Assembly (NCBI RefSeq): GCF_011075055.1
Contig: NC_058153.1
Span: 8,184,001 to 8,248,000, forward strand
Direction of reading: 5' to 3'
DNA length: 64,000 bases
Origin: Mangifera indica
Taxonomy: Eukaryota; Streptophyta; Magnoliopsida; Sapindales; Anacardiaceae
Positions 27,144 to 40,300 of the stretch are shown piece after piece. A program made the position numbers and the translations under genes. Positions within the stretch are counted from its first letter, which is position 1. Each line of letters begins with the position of its first letter. The notes below the pieces were generated by a model. That model saw only the letters and a program-made list of their open reading frames with translations, did not search any database and was not told the origin of the DNA.

Positions 27144-28040
27144 TGTAATATCCCACCCCAATAGTCCTATCCATTGGGATAAAATGTCACTTAATATTAA
27201 CCAATCACATGTAATGTTAATAATTAAATGCAAGCTCATAAAAATCCATTTATTGAATAACCTCAAACATGCATTAATTATCAAGGAAATTGACAACCAT
27301 CTATAATCCAAAGAAAATAAATGCATGTGAACAAAAATAAAAACTCAACAATAATCCATTAATATAAATCAAAGCAGACTATCTAATCATATCCTTGAAT
27401 TCACCCATCACCTATCGTTGCATCATTAATCGGTTGCCTCATCACCACATAACTGATCAACTACCTCGTCACCATCACCTCTATGTTTCTCATCTACAAA
27501 ATCAAGAAAATTGGGTAAGTGATAAACACTCAGTAACTATAAGTAATCTAACCCACATCAATCAATCAGATATTCCCCTTTCCATTTTTATTCCATGCAT
27601 CTCATATTTTCTTTTCTTTATAGTTCTAAGGTTGATCAAAAATCAACTGAACAAGGGAATTGATACCCTAACAACGTGATTCATCTCTAAGTCTAGGTCG
27701 TCCTACTATTTGCCAATCAACAAACTCCAAGTGTTGGCAATTTAGTTTATGGACACTAACTATCAAACTATCTCTTACCGTATTTACAGGAATTTGCCTA
27801 GGTCATGTTTTACTCCTTCATGTCAACCTAATATTACATGTTTTATATTCTGTTTTTTGTGAGTATCATCTCATTTTATATTCCACAAAATTGTCTAATT
27901 CCCCAATGATACATATTCCTCTAGAGCCATATCACTAATCCTTTAACTATTTCTATCATTCACCTAGTGTATTTATCCATTTCTTAAGCCCATTCTTGTT
28001 CCCTATCTATCAAGCATGTCCTGGCACCTTAATGCGCCTT
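27144..28040 (-). mobile_element. Gypsy-type LTR fragment, minus orientation
   Basis: The plus strand starts TGTAATATCCCACCCC, the reverse complement of a typical GGGTGTTACA-type LTR end. It contains aagtgataaacactcagta, which is the reverse of the tgagtgataaacacttagt passage in the LTR at 1868-4241. The other LTR end is not found, so it is truncated near the start of the next element. Confidence 0.45.
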
Positions 28041-28469
28041 ACCCTTATTCTAGTTCTCTAGTATGTGAAATAAGGATTCCTAGTCTATTTTAGTTAATAA
28101 AGACTTTTATTAATGTTAATTTTCCTAATAAGTCAAAAGTCTTTTCTTTTTTTTGGGGTAAGTATCCTATTTTAATTTAGGAAATAAAGAGTTTTAGGAA
28201 GTTATTTTTTAGAAAAGTTTAATTAAAATAATTTTCCTTATGTCTTTAGGTTTTCCTAGCTAGTTATGAGAAATAAGTCTATATGAAGGCATGAGTCTTG
28301 TCATTCAAACCAATCAATTCAAGTTATTAATAAAATTTAGGTTTGTGCTTTTAAGAATTGTCTTGCAAATTGCATTGACTTCTTGTTATCCCTTTGCGTC
28401 CGTTGAACGACATCAACCCTAAATGTTTTTGTGAACAATATCATAATTCCATCAGCCCTTGTCTTGTGT
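28041..28469 (+). mobile_element. Probable 5' LTR of a Ty3-gypsy element
   Basis: Non-coding and T-rich, lying directly upstream of a primer-binding-like TGGTACCAAAGTC (28473-28485), a decayed form of TGGTATCAGAGC for initiator tRNA-Met. The LTR start is uncertain. It belongs to the gypsy element whose gag-pol follows. Confidence 0.45.
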
Positions 28470-31313
28470 TAGGTGGTACCAAAGTCTTGTCTTAAGATGA
28501 CTACGCATGCAGAAAATCAAGATTGGTGTACTAGTTTTGAGCAACAAATGGCCACATTGGTTAGACCTGTGGAGGGAGTATTACACAAGTCGGTGGATAC
28601 AAACCAACCTATCCACATTACAACCTACACAAACCACTCCTAATCTACAAAGGATAATTTCAATTCTTCCTAGGGAAATGCAACCAAGGAGAGAAGAGGT
28701 TTCTACATAACCTGAGCAAGGTGTTGATGAAGAATCTAAAGGTGATTATAACCCAAAGCCATAAACAAGAGGGAGGAAAGCCTATTAAAATCGTGAACCT
28801 TATATACTGAAGGTTGATTTTCCTAGTTCAACGATGTAGTAGATATTAAGCAATTTCTCGATTTGATGTATAAAGTGGAGTGATTTTTTGATATCATGTA
28901 GATCAAGCCAACACAAAAAAGTAAGTTTGGTAGCTTATAAATTAAAGGGAGGAGCTAGTGCATGGTGGCAAAGGCATCAAGAACAATTAAGGATGAAGGG
29001 ACAACCAATTGTAAGAGATTGGGAGTCGATTAAAACTTTATTGAAGTCTCAATTTCTACCATTTGATTACAAGCAAACTTTGTTCCAACAACTTTAAAAT
29101 TGCTACCAAGGAACTAGAACCGTGGCGGTTTATATGAAGGAGTTTCTATAGCTACAGTCCCAACATAACTTGAGTGAGATCGAAGATCAACAAGTTGCGA
29201 GGTATGTAAATAGGTCAAATTATTCTATTCAAGATTACTTAGTGATGCAAATCATATAGTCTATAGATCAAGTTCAAAATTTTGCTCTAAGAATGAAAGA
29301 ATTTTGAAGAATAGAAGACTACCAAGGAGTAACATCAATAGGCAGCAAAAGATTGAAGTAAAGAAACCTATAGTCCAAAGTAATGCAAGAACATAAGAAA
29401 CCATGCCTAAATCAGCAAAATTAAAAAGGAATGAAAAGGTAGAGCTAAGCAAGGTTTTGAAATGTTTCAAGTGTAATGAAATTGGGCACAAATCAAGCAA
29501 TCACCCTAAAAGGAGATTTGTTAACATGTCATGACAAGAAGAGGAAAGAGAAAATTTTGATGAAGAAAGCATTAAAGAAGAAGAAATAAATGAAGTGACA
29601 AAGAGCAAGGTGAATGCTTAGAGTACATGGTAAGACAAATCTTATACCCCCTATTGAAGTTGATTATTCACAAAGTAAAAAATATTTGAAGAAAAGTGTT
29701 TTGTTAATTCAAAAGTGTGCAAACCAATGATTAATGGGTGTAGTAGTGAAATTCTAGTAGGAAAAGGCATTGTAGACCACTAAAAATTGAAACTAAATGA
29801 CACTCTCACCCTTATAATGTTAGTTGGATTAAAAAAAGACCTAGTGTGAGAGTAATTGAGCAATATAGACTATATTTGTCTTTAGGAAAAACTTATAAAG
29901 TTAAGATGTTGTGTGATGTTATGGAGATGGATGTTTGTCATGTACTTCTAAGGAGACCTTTGCAATATGATATAGATACAACTTGTAGGGGTTGTGACAA
30001 TACATACTTTTTTAAGTGGAAATAAAGGAGGATTATTGTGGTTACTAAAAAGAGAGACGTGAGTGGTCTAAAGAAAGATGGGAAGGTCTTGCTTTTGTTA
30101 CCCTTAGAGAATGAGGAATTCCTCGACACCATAAAAGAGATAAAAACTCCAATAGCCTCTATTATGGGATATTCAAAATTAGATTGATTCAATTCCTATT
30201 GCTACTTTACCAAATTTACAACATTATCATATAGGTTAAGTGAAAGAATTACTAAGGAAGGGACACATTTGAGAAAGTATTAGTCCATGTGTTGCACCTA
30301 ACTTGTTGGCCCAAAGAAGGATAAGAGTTAGAGGATATGTGTAGATAGTCGTACCATCAACAAAATAACAATGAGGTATAGATTTCCTATTTCTAGACTT
30401 GATGATTTGCTAGACCAAATGCATGGTACCAAAGTGTTTTCAAAGTTAGAATTGAAGAGTAGACGTCACCACATTAGAGTTCAACCAGAAATGAATGGAA
30501 AACTATATTCAACATAAAAGACAGTTTTTATGAATGGTTAGTCATGTCGTTTGGACTTTCAAATACACCAAACACATTTATGAAGTTGATGAATCAATTA
30601 TTAAGACCATTCTTATTTGGTTTTGTTGTGGTTTACTTTAATGACATTTTAATTTATAGTAAGAGTGATAAGAAGCATTTAAATCACATAAAACAAGTGT
30701 TTGTGGTTTTGAGGGAGAACAAATTATATGTGAAATCAAAAAACTGTATGTTCTTGACAAAAACAAACTATTATTCTTAGGCTTCATAATTAGTGATGGG
30801 AAATACATATGGATAAAGAGAAGATTTAAGCGATAAGAGAATGGAAGACACTAAAAAAATTAGGTAAGGAGTTTTCATAGGTTAGCTACATTCTGTAAGA
30901 GGATCATTTGTAATTTTACTGGGATTGTACAACCTATCACAAATTATTTGAAGAAAGTAAATTCCAATAGGGAGAAAAAGTAGATCATAACTTTGAATTA
31001 ATTAAAGAGAAATTAACAACAGCTCTTGTTTTATCATTGCTTGATTTTAGAAAATTTTTTGAGTTAGAGTGTGATGCTAGTGGAATTGGGATTGGTGGAG
31101 TATTTTCATAAAAAGGTAGACCGATTACTTTCTTCAATGAGAAGTTAAGTCAAGCTAGGAAAAGGTGGTCCACCTACCAATAAGAATTAATGTAGTATTT
31201 AGATGCTTGAAGGCATAAGAGCCTTATTTATTACCGAAGGAGTCTATCATCTATTTGGACCACCAAACCTTTCATCACTTTAGGACCCCAAAAGCATAAA
31301 AACTAAATGTTAG
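28470..31313 (+). pseudogene. Ty3-gypsy gag-protease-RT-RNase H (5' part of a split element)
   Basis: Order read on plus: gag (SLVAYKLKGGASAWWQRHQE at about 28925, QFLPFDYKQTLFQQL at 29052), a zinc-knuckle-like CFKCNEIGHKSSNHPKR near 29462 whose last Cys is His, a protease region around 29800-29960, RT from about 30230 with FVVVYFNDILIYSKSDKKHL at 30628, and RNase H from about 31000. The RT catalytic Y-x-D-D is Y-F-N-D here, and many stops are present. The frame is split at 31313 by an Athila-like insertion and resumes at 36677. Clade not certain (Reina-like or similar). Confidence 0.82.
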
Positions 31314-32847
31314 TGATAACATCGTTAATTGTTATTATTTTGATTTCTAATTCTCTTATGTTGTGTGAAAATTTAATTCAATCTAATGGAATTATTTATC
31401 TTTTTGTATTTAGGAAGCTTTGAACATTTTTAGAGTAAGTTAGACCAAGAAGATTCAAAATTGGAGCAGACCTATTAATCTACAAAATCTGTGATACTAA
31501 CTAGGCGTGGGCACGTAAAATGACAAAAGCATAATTCGAAATTTAAATCTAGACATCCAGATCAGCTGAGATATTCCACAAAAGTCAAGATTTACTTTTT
31601 AGAAAAGAGGTGATTAGTAACTAAAAAAGGGGATTATTTTAGATAGATAAGGAAAGATATTTTTAGAGGAAGAATATATATTAAAATATATATCTTTTCC
31701 TTTCTTTTTGGGAAGATATATATCACATTTATTTGGTTGGATTAAGAGATTATGATTGACCTTTTATTTCTAGATCTAAGTAAGGAGAAAATATATATAT
31801 TTTTATTTTTTATTTTGCGGGGGATCGATCATTGTAATTAGTAGAAACATTTTTCTAGAATTTTGGCTGGCCTAGGATGGTTTATAGTGGTTAAACTCTT
31901 TTCTCTTGGTTAAAGGGATCTGAAACCATGGAACTACAAAAATTGTGAGATTAAGTTTTGTTCTTTAATGCATCTTTTAATTATTCAAGTATTGATTATT
32001 TTCCTAGATTATTTATTGTGATTATATTAGTTGATTGCTAAAGTTGCGTGATTAGTTTATTGATTAATACGATCTAATGCTAATTTAGATGTTGAATCTA
32101 ATTGTTCAATCCATCTGATCGAAGTGGCAACTGAGATTTATTGTTTATTGTGTCAGAAACTATAATTCCTAGGGAAAATATTCAACTAGATTAAATGCAA
32201 CGTCATACACTTGTGTTTTCTTGTTTCGTTAGTCTTTATAATTCTTAATGCTACTATTTAATTAAATTCGAGATTGTATCCGAGTTGTTAACCGATAAGG
32301 GTTAATTGGAATACATGTTTTTGGCTAACTAATCATAATGAAAAACAGGTAATCAATACCATAACGAATATTTGAATAATTATTTTGATATTTTTTTGGT
32401 ATCAATGATCAATCGTAGTTCAATGGTAGATGTGACCATAGACCAAGGTTTGTTAAATTGATTAATTACATTCAGATTACTTTGCCAAATTTTTATTTAT
32501 TTACTGTTTTTAATTATAATTTGCATTCAATTCAAAAACCCCATATTCCTTGTTTTGATTGATTTGTGACGACGTACTAATTAAAATTCTTCGAGGGAAC
32601 AATCCCCACTTTCCTTTACTACATTTTTGTTATAGGAATTTAGGATTTTAATTTGGGTGTCAATGACAACACTTACCAAATTTTGGCACCGTTGGGGAGT
32701 TTTTAAATTGTATGTTCATTACATGATCTTCAAAACAAGCTAATTTACAATTTGATCCAGAGATTAAAAAGATTGCAAAAGGGTTGAGAAAAGAAGCCAA
32801 AAAGAGACTACAAGCACACAAATCTGCTTACGAAACAAAAGAACACA

Positions 32848-34060
32848 TGGCTGAAAATCAGACTTTAAGAGAGCTTGTTGCTCCAGATTTGAACCAATAA
32901 CCACACTGCATTACTTTTCCTAATTTAGATGCTAATACTACATTTGAATTAAAATCTAGACCGATCAATCTTTTACTTATTTTTCGTGGCTCCGCAAGTG
33001 AAGATCCTCATAAACATTTAAAGGAATTTCAGGTGGTGTGCACAAGTATGAAATCGAATAGAGTAACAGAGGAATAAATCAAGATAAGAGCTTTCCCATT
33101 TTCTTTGAAAGATGATGCGTAAGGTTGGTTTTATTACCTATCTACTGGAAGCATCACCATTTGGCATGAGATGAAGAGGTTGTGTCTACAGAAATTTTTT
33201 CCAACTTCAAGAACTGCTAGCATACGGAAGGAAATCTGTGGCATTAGGCAACATACTGGAGAGTCTTTATACTAATATTGGGAGCATTTTAAAAAACTTT
33301 GTGCAAGTTGTCTGCACCACCAAATTAGTAACTAACTCCTTATTCAATATTTCTATGAAGGATTTCCATCCAATGATAGGAATATGATTGATGCAATGAG
33401 TGGTGGAGCATTGGCTAACAAAACATCTAAGGCAGCCCGAAATTTAATTGCAAACATGGCATCAAATTCACAACAATTCAAGAATAGATTGGACCATTCG
33501 TCTCAACGTGTCAATGAGGTAAATGTCTCTTCTCTTGAAAAACGGCTTGATGATCTAACTTCTCTTGTATGTCAAATGGCTGTAGGAAAAATGGAGGAAG
33601 CAAAAGTTTGTGGAATTTGCTCAATTGGTAGGCATCTAACTGATACGTGTCCAACACTTCAAGAGGACTACTTTGAGCAAGCTAATGTAGTAGGTGGATT
33701 TCTAGGACAACAGTAGCAAAATTGTAATTATAATCCTTATTCGAATATTTACAACCCAGGTTGGAGGGACAATCCTAATCTTCGTTATGGGAATGCACAT
33801 GCGAATCAACCTGCAAATAACTTTCAACCATATTAGCAGTCTTATATTCCTAGATAACAACAACCAACTCAAAATTCTAATTCAAGTACATCTTTTGAAG
33901 ATATTGTTAAAACTTTGACTACTAATACTGTGAAATTTCAGTAAGAAACCAGAACTAGCATTCAAAATCTAGAAAATCAAATGAGCCAAATGGCTACTGC
34001 AATTAGTAGGCTGGAAACACAAAATTCAAGTAAACTACCATCACAAACTGTGGTGAACCC
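32848..34060 (+). pseudogene. Athila-like gag (element 1)
   Basis: Starts at the MAENQTLRELVAPDLNQ-like segment, then a retrotransposon gag domain with several stops (TAA for CAA, TAG for CAG). An open part at 33384-33716 includes RRVNEVNVSSLE-like text and a half knuckle CGICSIGRHLTDTC. It continues to [17 protein letters not shown] near 34065, where it joins integrase-tail sequence at a deletion point. Same family as the gag at 43640. Confidence 0.8.
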
Positions 34061-34380
34061 AAAGGAGAAAACAAAGGCATTTCATGACAAAATGATTTCC
34101 ATAAAAGAATTTCCAATTGGCCAAAAAGTTCTCCTTTATCATTCAAGACTTCGGTTGTTTCCAGGTAAATTGTGATCTCGTTGGATTGGACCTTTTGTTG
34201 TTACTAACATTATTCCGCATGATACAGTAGAGATTCAAAGCTTAGCGACCTTGAAAGTGTTTAAAGTGAATGGTCACAGACTCAAACCTTTTTATGAAGG
34301 ATTACAAATTGAAAATGTCAAAGAAGTGGAGCTGAGAGACCTCGTATACATTGATAAATAGACGGAGGCATTACGTCGAG
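34061..34380 (+). pseudogene. Integrase C-terminal tail of Athila-like element 1
   Basis: [20 protein letters not shown], then FPGKL, a stop, RWIGPFVVTN and VFKVNGHRLKPFYEG: the tail found after the integrase core in Athila/Tat-type elements. It is fused directly to gag, so about 3 kb of protease-RT-RNase H-integrase is missing. Confidence 0.75.
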
Positions 34381-36676
34381 CCGACGACAGTAAACAAAGG
34401 CGCTACTTAGAAGGCAACCCAAGTTTTTAGTCTTATTTTAATTGATACTTCAATTTTAAATTTTCTGGACATTTGTTTTTAATTTCAGTTTATATGATTC
34501 AATTTTGATTTTAAAAGTTTTAGGATCTTTGATATTTAATTGGCAACTATTTTTATAATTTTTTTTTATCAAGTTCATTTTAATTAATTAATTTTTTTTA
34601 CTATTCAATCATCTTCTTCCTTCTGCTAGGTTCTAGTTAGCCTTCTGTAAACTTTCACGGGAGAGCAATCTATATTTTAGTGTTTTGGAACTAGGTCATG
34701 TGTTTTTGTGAAAGTTCAGATCTTGCTACATTATTTTATTAAACATAAGGGGCCCACATGCTTAAGTGTAAGTATAATGTTAGGTTATATGTTTCCAAGA
34801 ATCATATTGGCCAAAACCCATGTACCACACTTTCTCTTCCACTTAAGCCCTAGCAACCTCTGTCCTTATTCTGTACCACCGTGGTAAGAACCCGCTCACC
34901 ACGGTTTATCTACTTTTCTATTATATTTTTTTTTCTATTTTGTTCTATGCTCTGTACTTTTTTTCTTTCTATTCCTCTTTATGTTTTTCTTCTTTTGATT
35001 ATGCCCTATTTGTCGTATTGATCTGTCTTTGTTGTTGTTCGCTGCTAGTTAAAGTTTGGTTTTTGTGTATGTTTTTCATTGATATGACAACTAGTGTATT
35101 CTCCCTTGTTTTAGTCAACCAAACAATTCCATTAATGTTATTTTGAATGAATTAAATTGTATGCATGTCATAGGATTTAGCCGATTAAATATGAGAGTAA
35201 TGTACACTGATTTGTTAGATTAACTAAGAGTATGCACTTAAACAAAATTTGATAATTAAATGATAAAGCTTTGTTTGAAGTTGAGGTGAATTGATTTAAC
35301 CCATGAGTTTTGAGTTGAAAAAGATTGAAACATACATATCAATCTATGTTTTCTTTGATAAGTGATATTCTCCTATGTGAATATGTCTCTAGAACTTGCT
35401 TTGAACCGTTTCAAGACTACATTGATATAGGCATGCATGAAAATGATAAAAGCATTCTTGTCTAAACCCTTTAGCTTAAAAAACCAACCTATTTTAATTT
35501 CCCTAGTTAGTCCTTTGAGCCTTACAAAACCTTGATTCTTTGAGATAAAACCAAATTACAAACCTAAGCTTTCAAGTAAAATTCCTCACCTAACCATGAT
35601 TGTTAGCAAGGCATTTAAATTGAATTTTGTTCTTTGGTGAGTTTACTATCTTAAAAAATTTAAGTGTAGGGGAAAAGAGGACTTAAATGCATTAGGATGA
35701 GATTATGAAAAGAAGTTGGCATAAAGATTTGTTATTGTTACTGCCTTATGTTGTGATCTTTACTCTCAAATTCTCTTAGTTATTTAAGAAAAAAAAAAAA
35801 AAGAGAGAAAAAAAAGAAAAAAAGAGAGAGAAGAGGAAGGCAGTAGCAAGTAGCCAAGAAATGACAAGAGAAATGTGGTGTTTTCAGTTTTAGATTTTTG
35901 TTCCCTTTATATGTTTAAATGTTTTATTAACACTCATAGTTCTAACCTTTCGTATCTATTAATCCTTACGTTTATCCGAAGCCCCATTATAACCTAAAAT
36001 AAAGTCTTTTTGATTTATGCATGTATATGATCTAAGTGGTGGAGATTTGATGCATAAGCAAGACTATGGTAGAATGTTTGCATTGGAAGAATTTGAGTGA
36101 AACACCGAACCATTAAACATATGAGTGTTATGAGCGATAACCGTGAGGAGATTCACCAAAACTTCATACATGCTTTAGAATGCGATTGTCTTGATTTGTC
36201 TTTGTGCACATCTCCTTGTAAAGTTTGATGATGATGTGTATTGATGCTTAAGTCTTGACTGGTTTGAATCTTAAGGTATGCACACTTTTTGGTATCATGA
36301 GAAAAGAGATTGATGGAACTTTTTTGTTTTTGTTTTTGTTTTACTCGAGAACGAGCAAAAGATAAGTGTGGGGGAATTTGATAAAGTCGTTAATTGTTAT
36401 TATTTTGATTTCTAATTCTCTTATGTTGTGTGAAAATTTAATTCAATCTAATGGAATTATTTATCTTTTTGCATTTAGGAAGCTTTGAACATTTTTGGAG
36501 TAAGTTAGGCCAAGAAAATTTAAAATTAGAGTAGACTTATTATTCAGATTATTTTGATTGATTTGTGATGATGTATTAATTAAAACTCTTTGAGGGAACT
36601 ACTTTCTTTTACTACATTTTTGTTGCAGGAATTTAAAATTTTAATTTAAGTATCGACAACAACACTTACCAATTAG

Positions 36677-37223
36677 CAAGATGGGCCACCTTAAGAGATT
36701 TAGTTATGTGATAGTTTATAAAACGAGTGCAACTAATAGAGTGGCAGATGCATTAAGCAGAAGAGCAACATTGTTAATCATAATTGCCATTGAAATAACT
36801 GTGTTTAAGAAACTTAAGTAACTATATGAGAAGGTTGAAGATTTTGACAAGATATGGAATAATTATTTACTTAATCTTCTTATGGATGATTTTATTGTTC
36901 AAGATGGGTATTTGTTTATAGGGAGTTAATTATGTATTCCAAAGGGCTCATTAAAAGATAAGTTTATTAGAGAGTTGCATTCAAGTGATTTAAATGAACA
37001 TATGAGTAGAGATAAAACTATAGTTGGATTGCAAGAGAGGTATTATTGGCCTAAATTGAAGCAAGATTTAGGGAAGTTTGTCCAAAGGTGCCTTATTTGC
37101 CAAATTAATAAGGGACATCAACAAAACACATGATTATACATGTTGTTAACCATCCCTAAAGTACCTTGGGATGATTTTTCCATGGATTTTGTGTTGGGTT
37201 TGCCAAGAACTCAAATATGATTT
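36677..37223 (+). pseudogene. Ty3-gypsy RNase H end and integrase zinc domain (resumed)
   Basis: Continues the gypsy element from 31313: YKTSATNRVADALSRRATL-like RNase H end, then HSSDLNEHMSRDKTIVGLQE, RYYWPKLKQDLGKFVQRCLI and CQINKGHQQN, giving the H-H-C-C zinc domain, and WDDFSMDFVLGLPRTQ with the first integrase Asp region. The frame stops at 37223, where a copia element is inserted. It resumes at 56976. Confidence 0.85.
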
Positions 37224-37228
37224 AATGT

Positions 37229-38564
37229 TTTTGGACCTTAATGTTTTGATGATGATAAAAAATTAAGTTTAATATGCTAGCATGTCCAAGGAATGCGTGA
37301 AAATGTCAAAAGATGGACAAAGTGTGAAATTTACAGAGTAATCCTAAAGCAAATAAAATATAGTCGTGCCTCTCCCTTGAATAAGTCATTCGTTAACCAT
37401 TCAATTTTCTGAAAAAATTACTGAAAAAGCAAAAATACAACCATGTCATTCATTGTCTAGTCATGATGATCAAAATGTCCCAACCGTATCGTTGTTACAC
37501 ATGTCCCAGTGGTGTTATTATTACACATGTCCCAGTCATGCAAACTATCTTCCAACCATGACTTTTGTGTTTTATCCTAATCGTGTCGTGCATCTCACAT
37601 TTTAGTTATGATAGTTACTCATCCAATCGTGTAGTTCGATCAATATTCTAGCATGCAAATATTGGTCCAGCTAAGTACATCATCATTTTGCCCAACCATG
37701 AAGATCAATGTTCCAACCCTATACTTCGTGGGTAGAAATTCAAGTTGTTCTTATACCATGCACAAGTCATGCCTTTGACATTCAAGCTTTAGGATTTTTT
37801 CAATAAACAAAGAAATGAAGCAAGCCACTTACGACAAAAGTTTATCGCCCATGTTGAGTGCATTTAAAAGTATCTGTTACAACTCTGATTAAGGTTAGTT
37901 TCATCAAATTTTTTAGTTACTTTTTTACGATAACTTAATCCCAATGGAACCCTGCTCAACCTTGTAACCTAACTCTATAAATTGAGCTTCATTTTAAGAG
38001 GGAAATGGTTAGACAAACAAAAAAAAAAAGATTATAATTTTTCATCTTCGTTCATTGCTTTCTCTCTCAAGAAAATCTCTCTTTAAGCTTTAATTTAACT
38101 CTATTAAGAGAACCAATGCACTCATTTTATATTTACAACCTTAGAAAGGCATTCAATACTTTTATCTTTTTATGATCAAACCTTTTGGGCATAATCTCAT
38201 ATCAATTAGTGTAGTAGGTTTAATCTCTAACAAACTACTTGTAAAAAGGTTTCCAAAAGATAGTTGAACTCCGAGACGAATTACTTGGAAAAGTAAACAT
38301 AGGAGATTTGCAAAAGAAAGCTCTGAACCATTTTAAATTGAGTTTTTCTAAAACTCAATCTTTAATTCCTCTTTGTTGATTAATTGTTTAAGTTGTTTGT
38401 TTGCTTTGCATTAATTATTCTCACTTACTTTCTATTAAATTTTACTCAGTTATTTATTATAGTTGTATATAAATTTAGCTATTGAGAAAGAATTTATTTG
38501 ACATTTTTTAAAGAACCTATTCACCCTTTTAGATTCATATTAGCTATTATAAAAGGGTTTCACA
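37229..38564 (+). mobile_element. Copia (Maximus/SIRE-like) 5' LTR and PBS
   Basis: Starts TTTTGGACCTTAATGTTTTG and ends AGGGTTTCACA. The PBS at 38565-38582 reads ATTGATATTAAAGCTTGG, a decayed form of the tRNA-Met site ATTGGTATCAGAGC. Matches the solo LTR at 4730-6027 at both edges and the 3' LTR at 56178-56970. The TG start seems lost or shifted (TGTTTTTGG overlaps the target duplication). Confidence 0.75.
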
Positions 38565-38734
38565 ATTGATATTAAAGCTTGGATTCTAGTTTTTTTTTAA
38601 TCTAATTATTTTTAAAGTAAACGATTTTCTTTCTTAATAGGTAGTACATCTACTCCTATTTTCGCTAAATGACAATGCACCACTAGACCACTTTTTTTTT
38701 TTTTTTTATGGAACAAATTATATCCAATAAAAAA

Positions 38735-40300
38735 TTAGAATAAGGCTTAATGTTAAGTCTGTTGACTTTAAATTATGGAGAATTATTGAACATGGTAATT
38801 TAGTACCAATAAACCCTAGGACCAATGAATAGAAAAATGAAATGGACTTTAATGATGATGATGAAAAGATGATGAAAAGATGATGAGCTTAAATGTTAAA
38901 GTTATTAATATCTTGTTTTGTGATCTAAATAGTATAAAATTTAATAGGATATCAACTTGTGAGTCCACCAAAGAAGTTTTGACCATACCCCAAACCACAC
39001 ATGAAATAGCAAGCCAAGTTAAAGAATCCAAGATCGAGTTTCTCTTCTAGAAATATGAATTATTTGAAATGAACTCTAGAGAGAAGATAACTGACATGTA
39101 CAAGAAGTTCTCTAACTTAATGAAGGATCTTAAAGGGCTTGGAGATTTGAGACAATTGAATTGGTAAAGAAGATTTTGAGATCATTACCAGATTTGTGGA
39201 CCATAAAGGCAATAGCTATTGAGGAGTCTAAGGATCTTAGCAAGATAAGAATGGATTAGCTTATAGGAAGTCTCCTAACCTATGAGATGAAAAGGAAACC
39301 AAAGGAAGATGAAGCTAAAGCTAAGAGAGATATTGCATTAAAGGTTATGATGAAAGGGAAGAAGAAGGAAACTCTTCCACGGATAAAGATGTATAAGTCT
39401 CCTAGCTATAAATTTTAGCAAATTCTTATCAAGATCAAAGAGGAACAAAGGAAAGGGGTTTGCAATACAAAGAAGAACAAACGAGGATGCTAAAAAGAGC
39501 AATAATGAAATAATTTGTTATAAATACAATAAACCAGGCCATATTCACCAAAATTACCCTTTAAGAAAAAAAAAGAGGGGTAAAAAGAAAAAGTGATTCA
39601 AGAAGAAAGTGATTGTCGATACTTGGAGTAGAAGCGACGACTCAAGTGATAAAAATGAATCAGAGGAAAAAAAGGCCAATATATACTTCATGGCCAAGAG
39701 TGATTCGGAGGATGAGGTAAATGATTTAAACTCATACTCTTTGCATGAATTATAAGATGCATTTGAAGCCTTCATGGATGAGTATGAAAACATTAAAGTA
39801 AAATATAAATCATTAAAGAAACAATTAGTTTGCATTAAAAAGGAACATGATATACTCTTGCATGATCATGATGACTTGACTAAGAAATATGATGTTGTTA
39901 GAAATGACAATGATTCATGCCTAAAAGAATTAACATGCATGAAATAGGGACATAAAGAATTAAAAGAAAAAGTTATCTAGTTCAAATGAATTATTCCAAA
40001 AATTCAAAATAGGTTCTAAAAGGTTGGATGAGATGCTTGCATCTCAAAGAAGTGGTTTTAATAAAAAAGGACTAGACTATAATAGAAGTAACCCTTTTTC
40101 AAATTCATATAGGTCTTTAAAGAAATCTCATACATTAGACATGAAATGCAAATTTCGTTCATTCATTAGGTATACTATTAGACATTTTCTAATAAGGAAT
40201 GATAAACGTTTTAAAGTGAAGAAGATTTGGGTTCCTAAAGAGACACTTAAAAGTAACATTGTTGGACCTAAGACCATTTGGACACCAAAAAGTGAATAAA
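38735..40300 (+). pseudogene. Copia gag and spacer (Maximus/SIRE-like)
   Basis: Scattered frames give gag features: a KKFSNLMKDLKGLG segment, ILRSLPDLWTIKAIAIEESK, then LIGSLLTYEMKRKPKEDEAK. A zinc-knuckle remnant follows, CYKYNKPGHIHQNYP (about 39515-39560), in which the second and last Cys are lost. Then an acidic, coiled-coil-rich spacer and KKIWVPKETLKSNIVGPKTI (about 40222-40281), the usual spacer before protease in this lineage. Many stops. Confidence 0.75.

Larger units (their letters stand above)
31314..36671 (+). mobile_element. Athila-like Ty3-gypsy element 1, non-autonomous, inserted in a gypsy pol
   Basis: 5' LTR 31314-32678 (TGATAACATCG...CACTTACCA, 1365 bp). PBS TTTTGGCACCGTTGGGGAG follows, as for tRNA-Asp in Athila/Tat elements (here lacking a few bases). 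A PPT GTGTGGGGGAATT comes before the 3' LTR at 36379-36671, which has an internal deletion of about 1.07 kb (293 bp left). Flanks are GTTAG and ATTAG, a 5-bp target duplication with one change. The interior has a decayed gag and an integrase tail but no RT, RNase H or integrase core. Confidence 0.85.
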
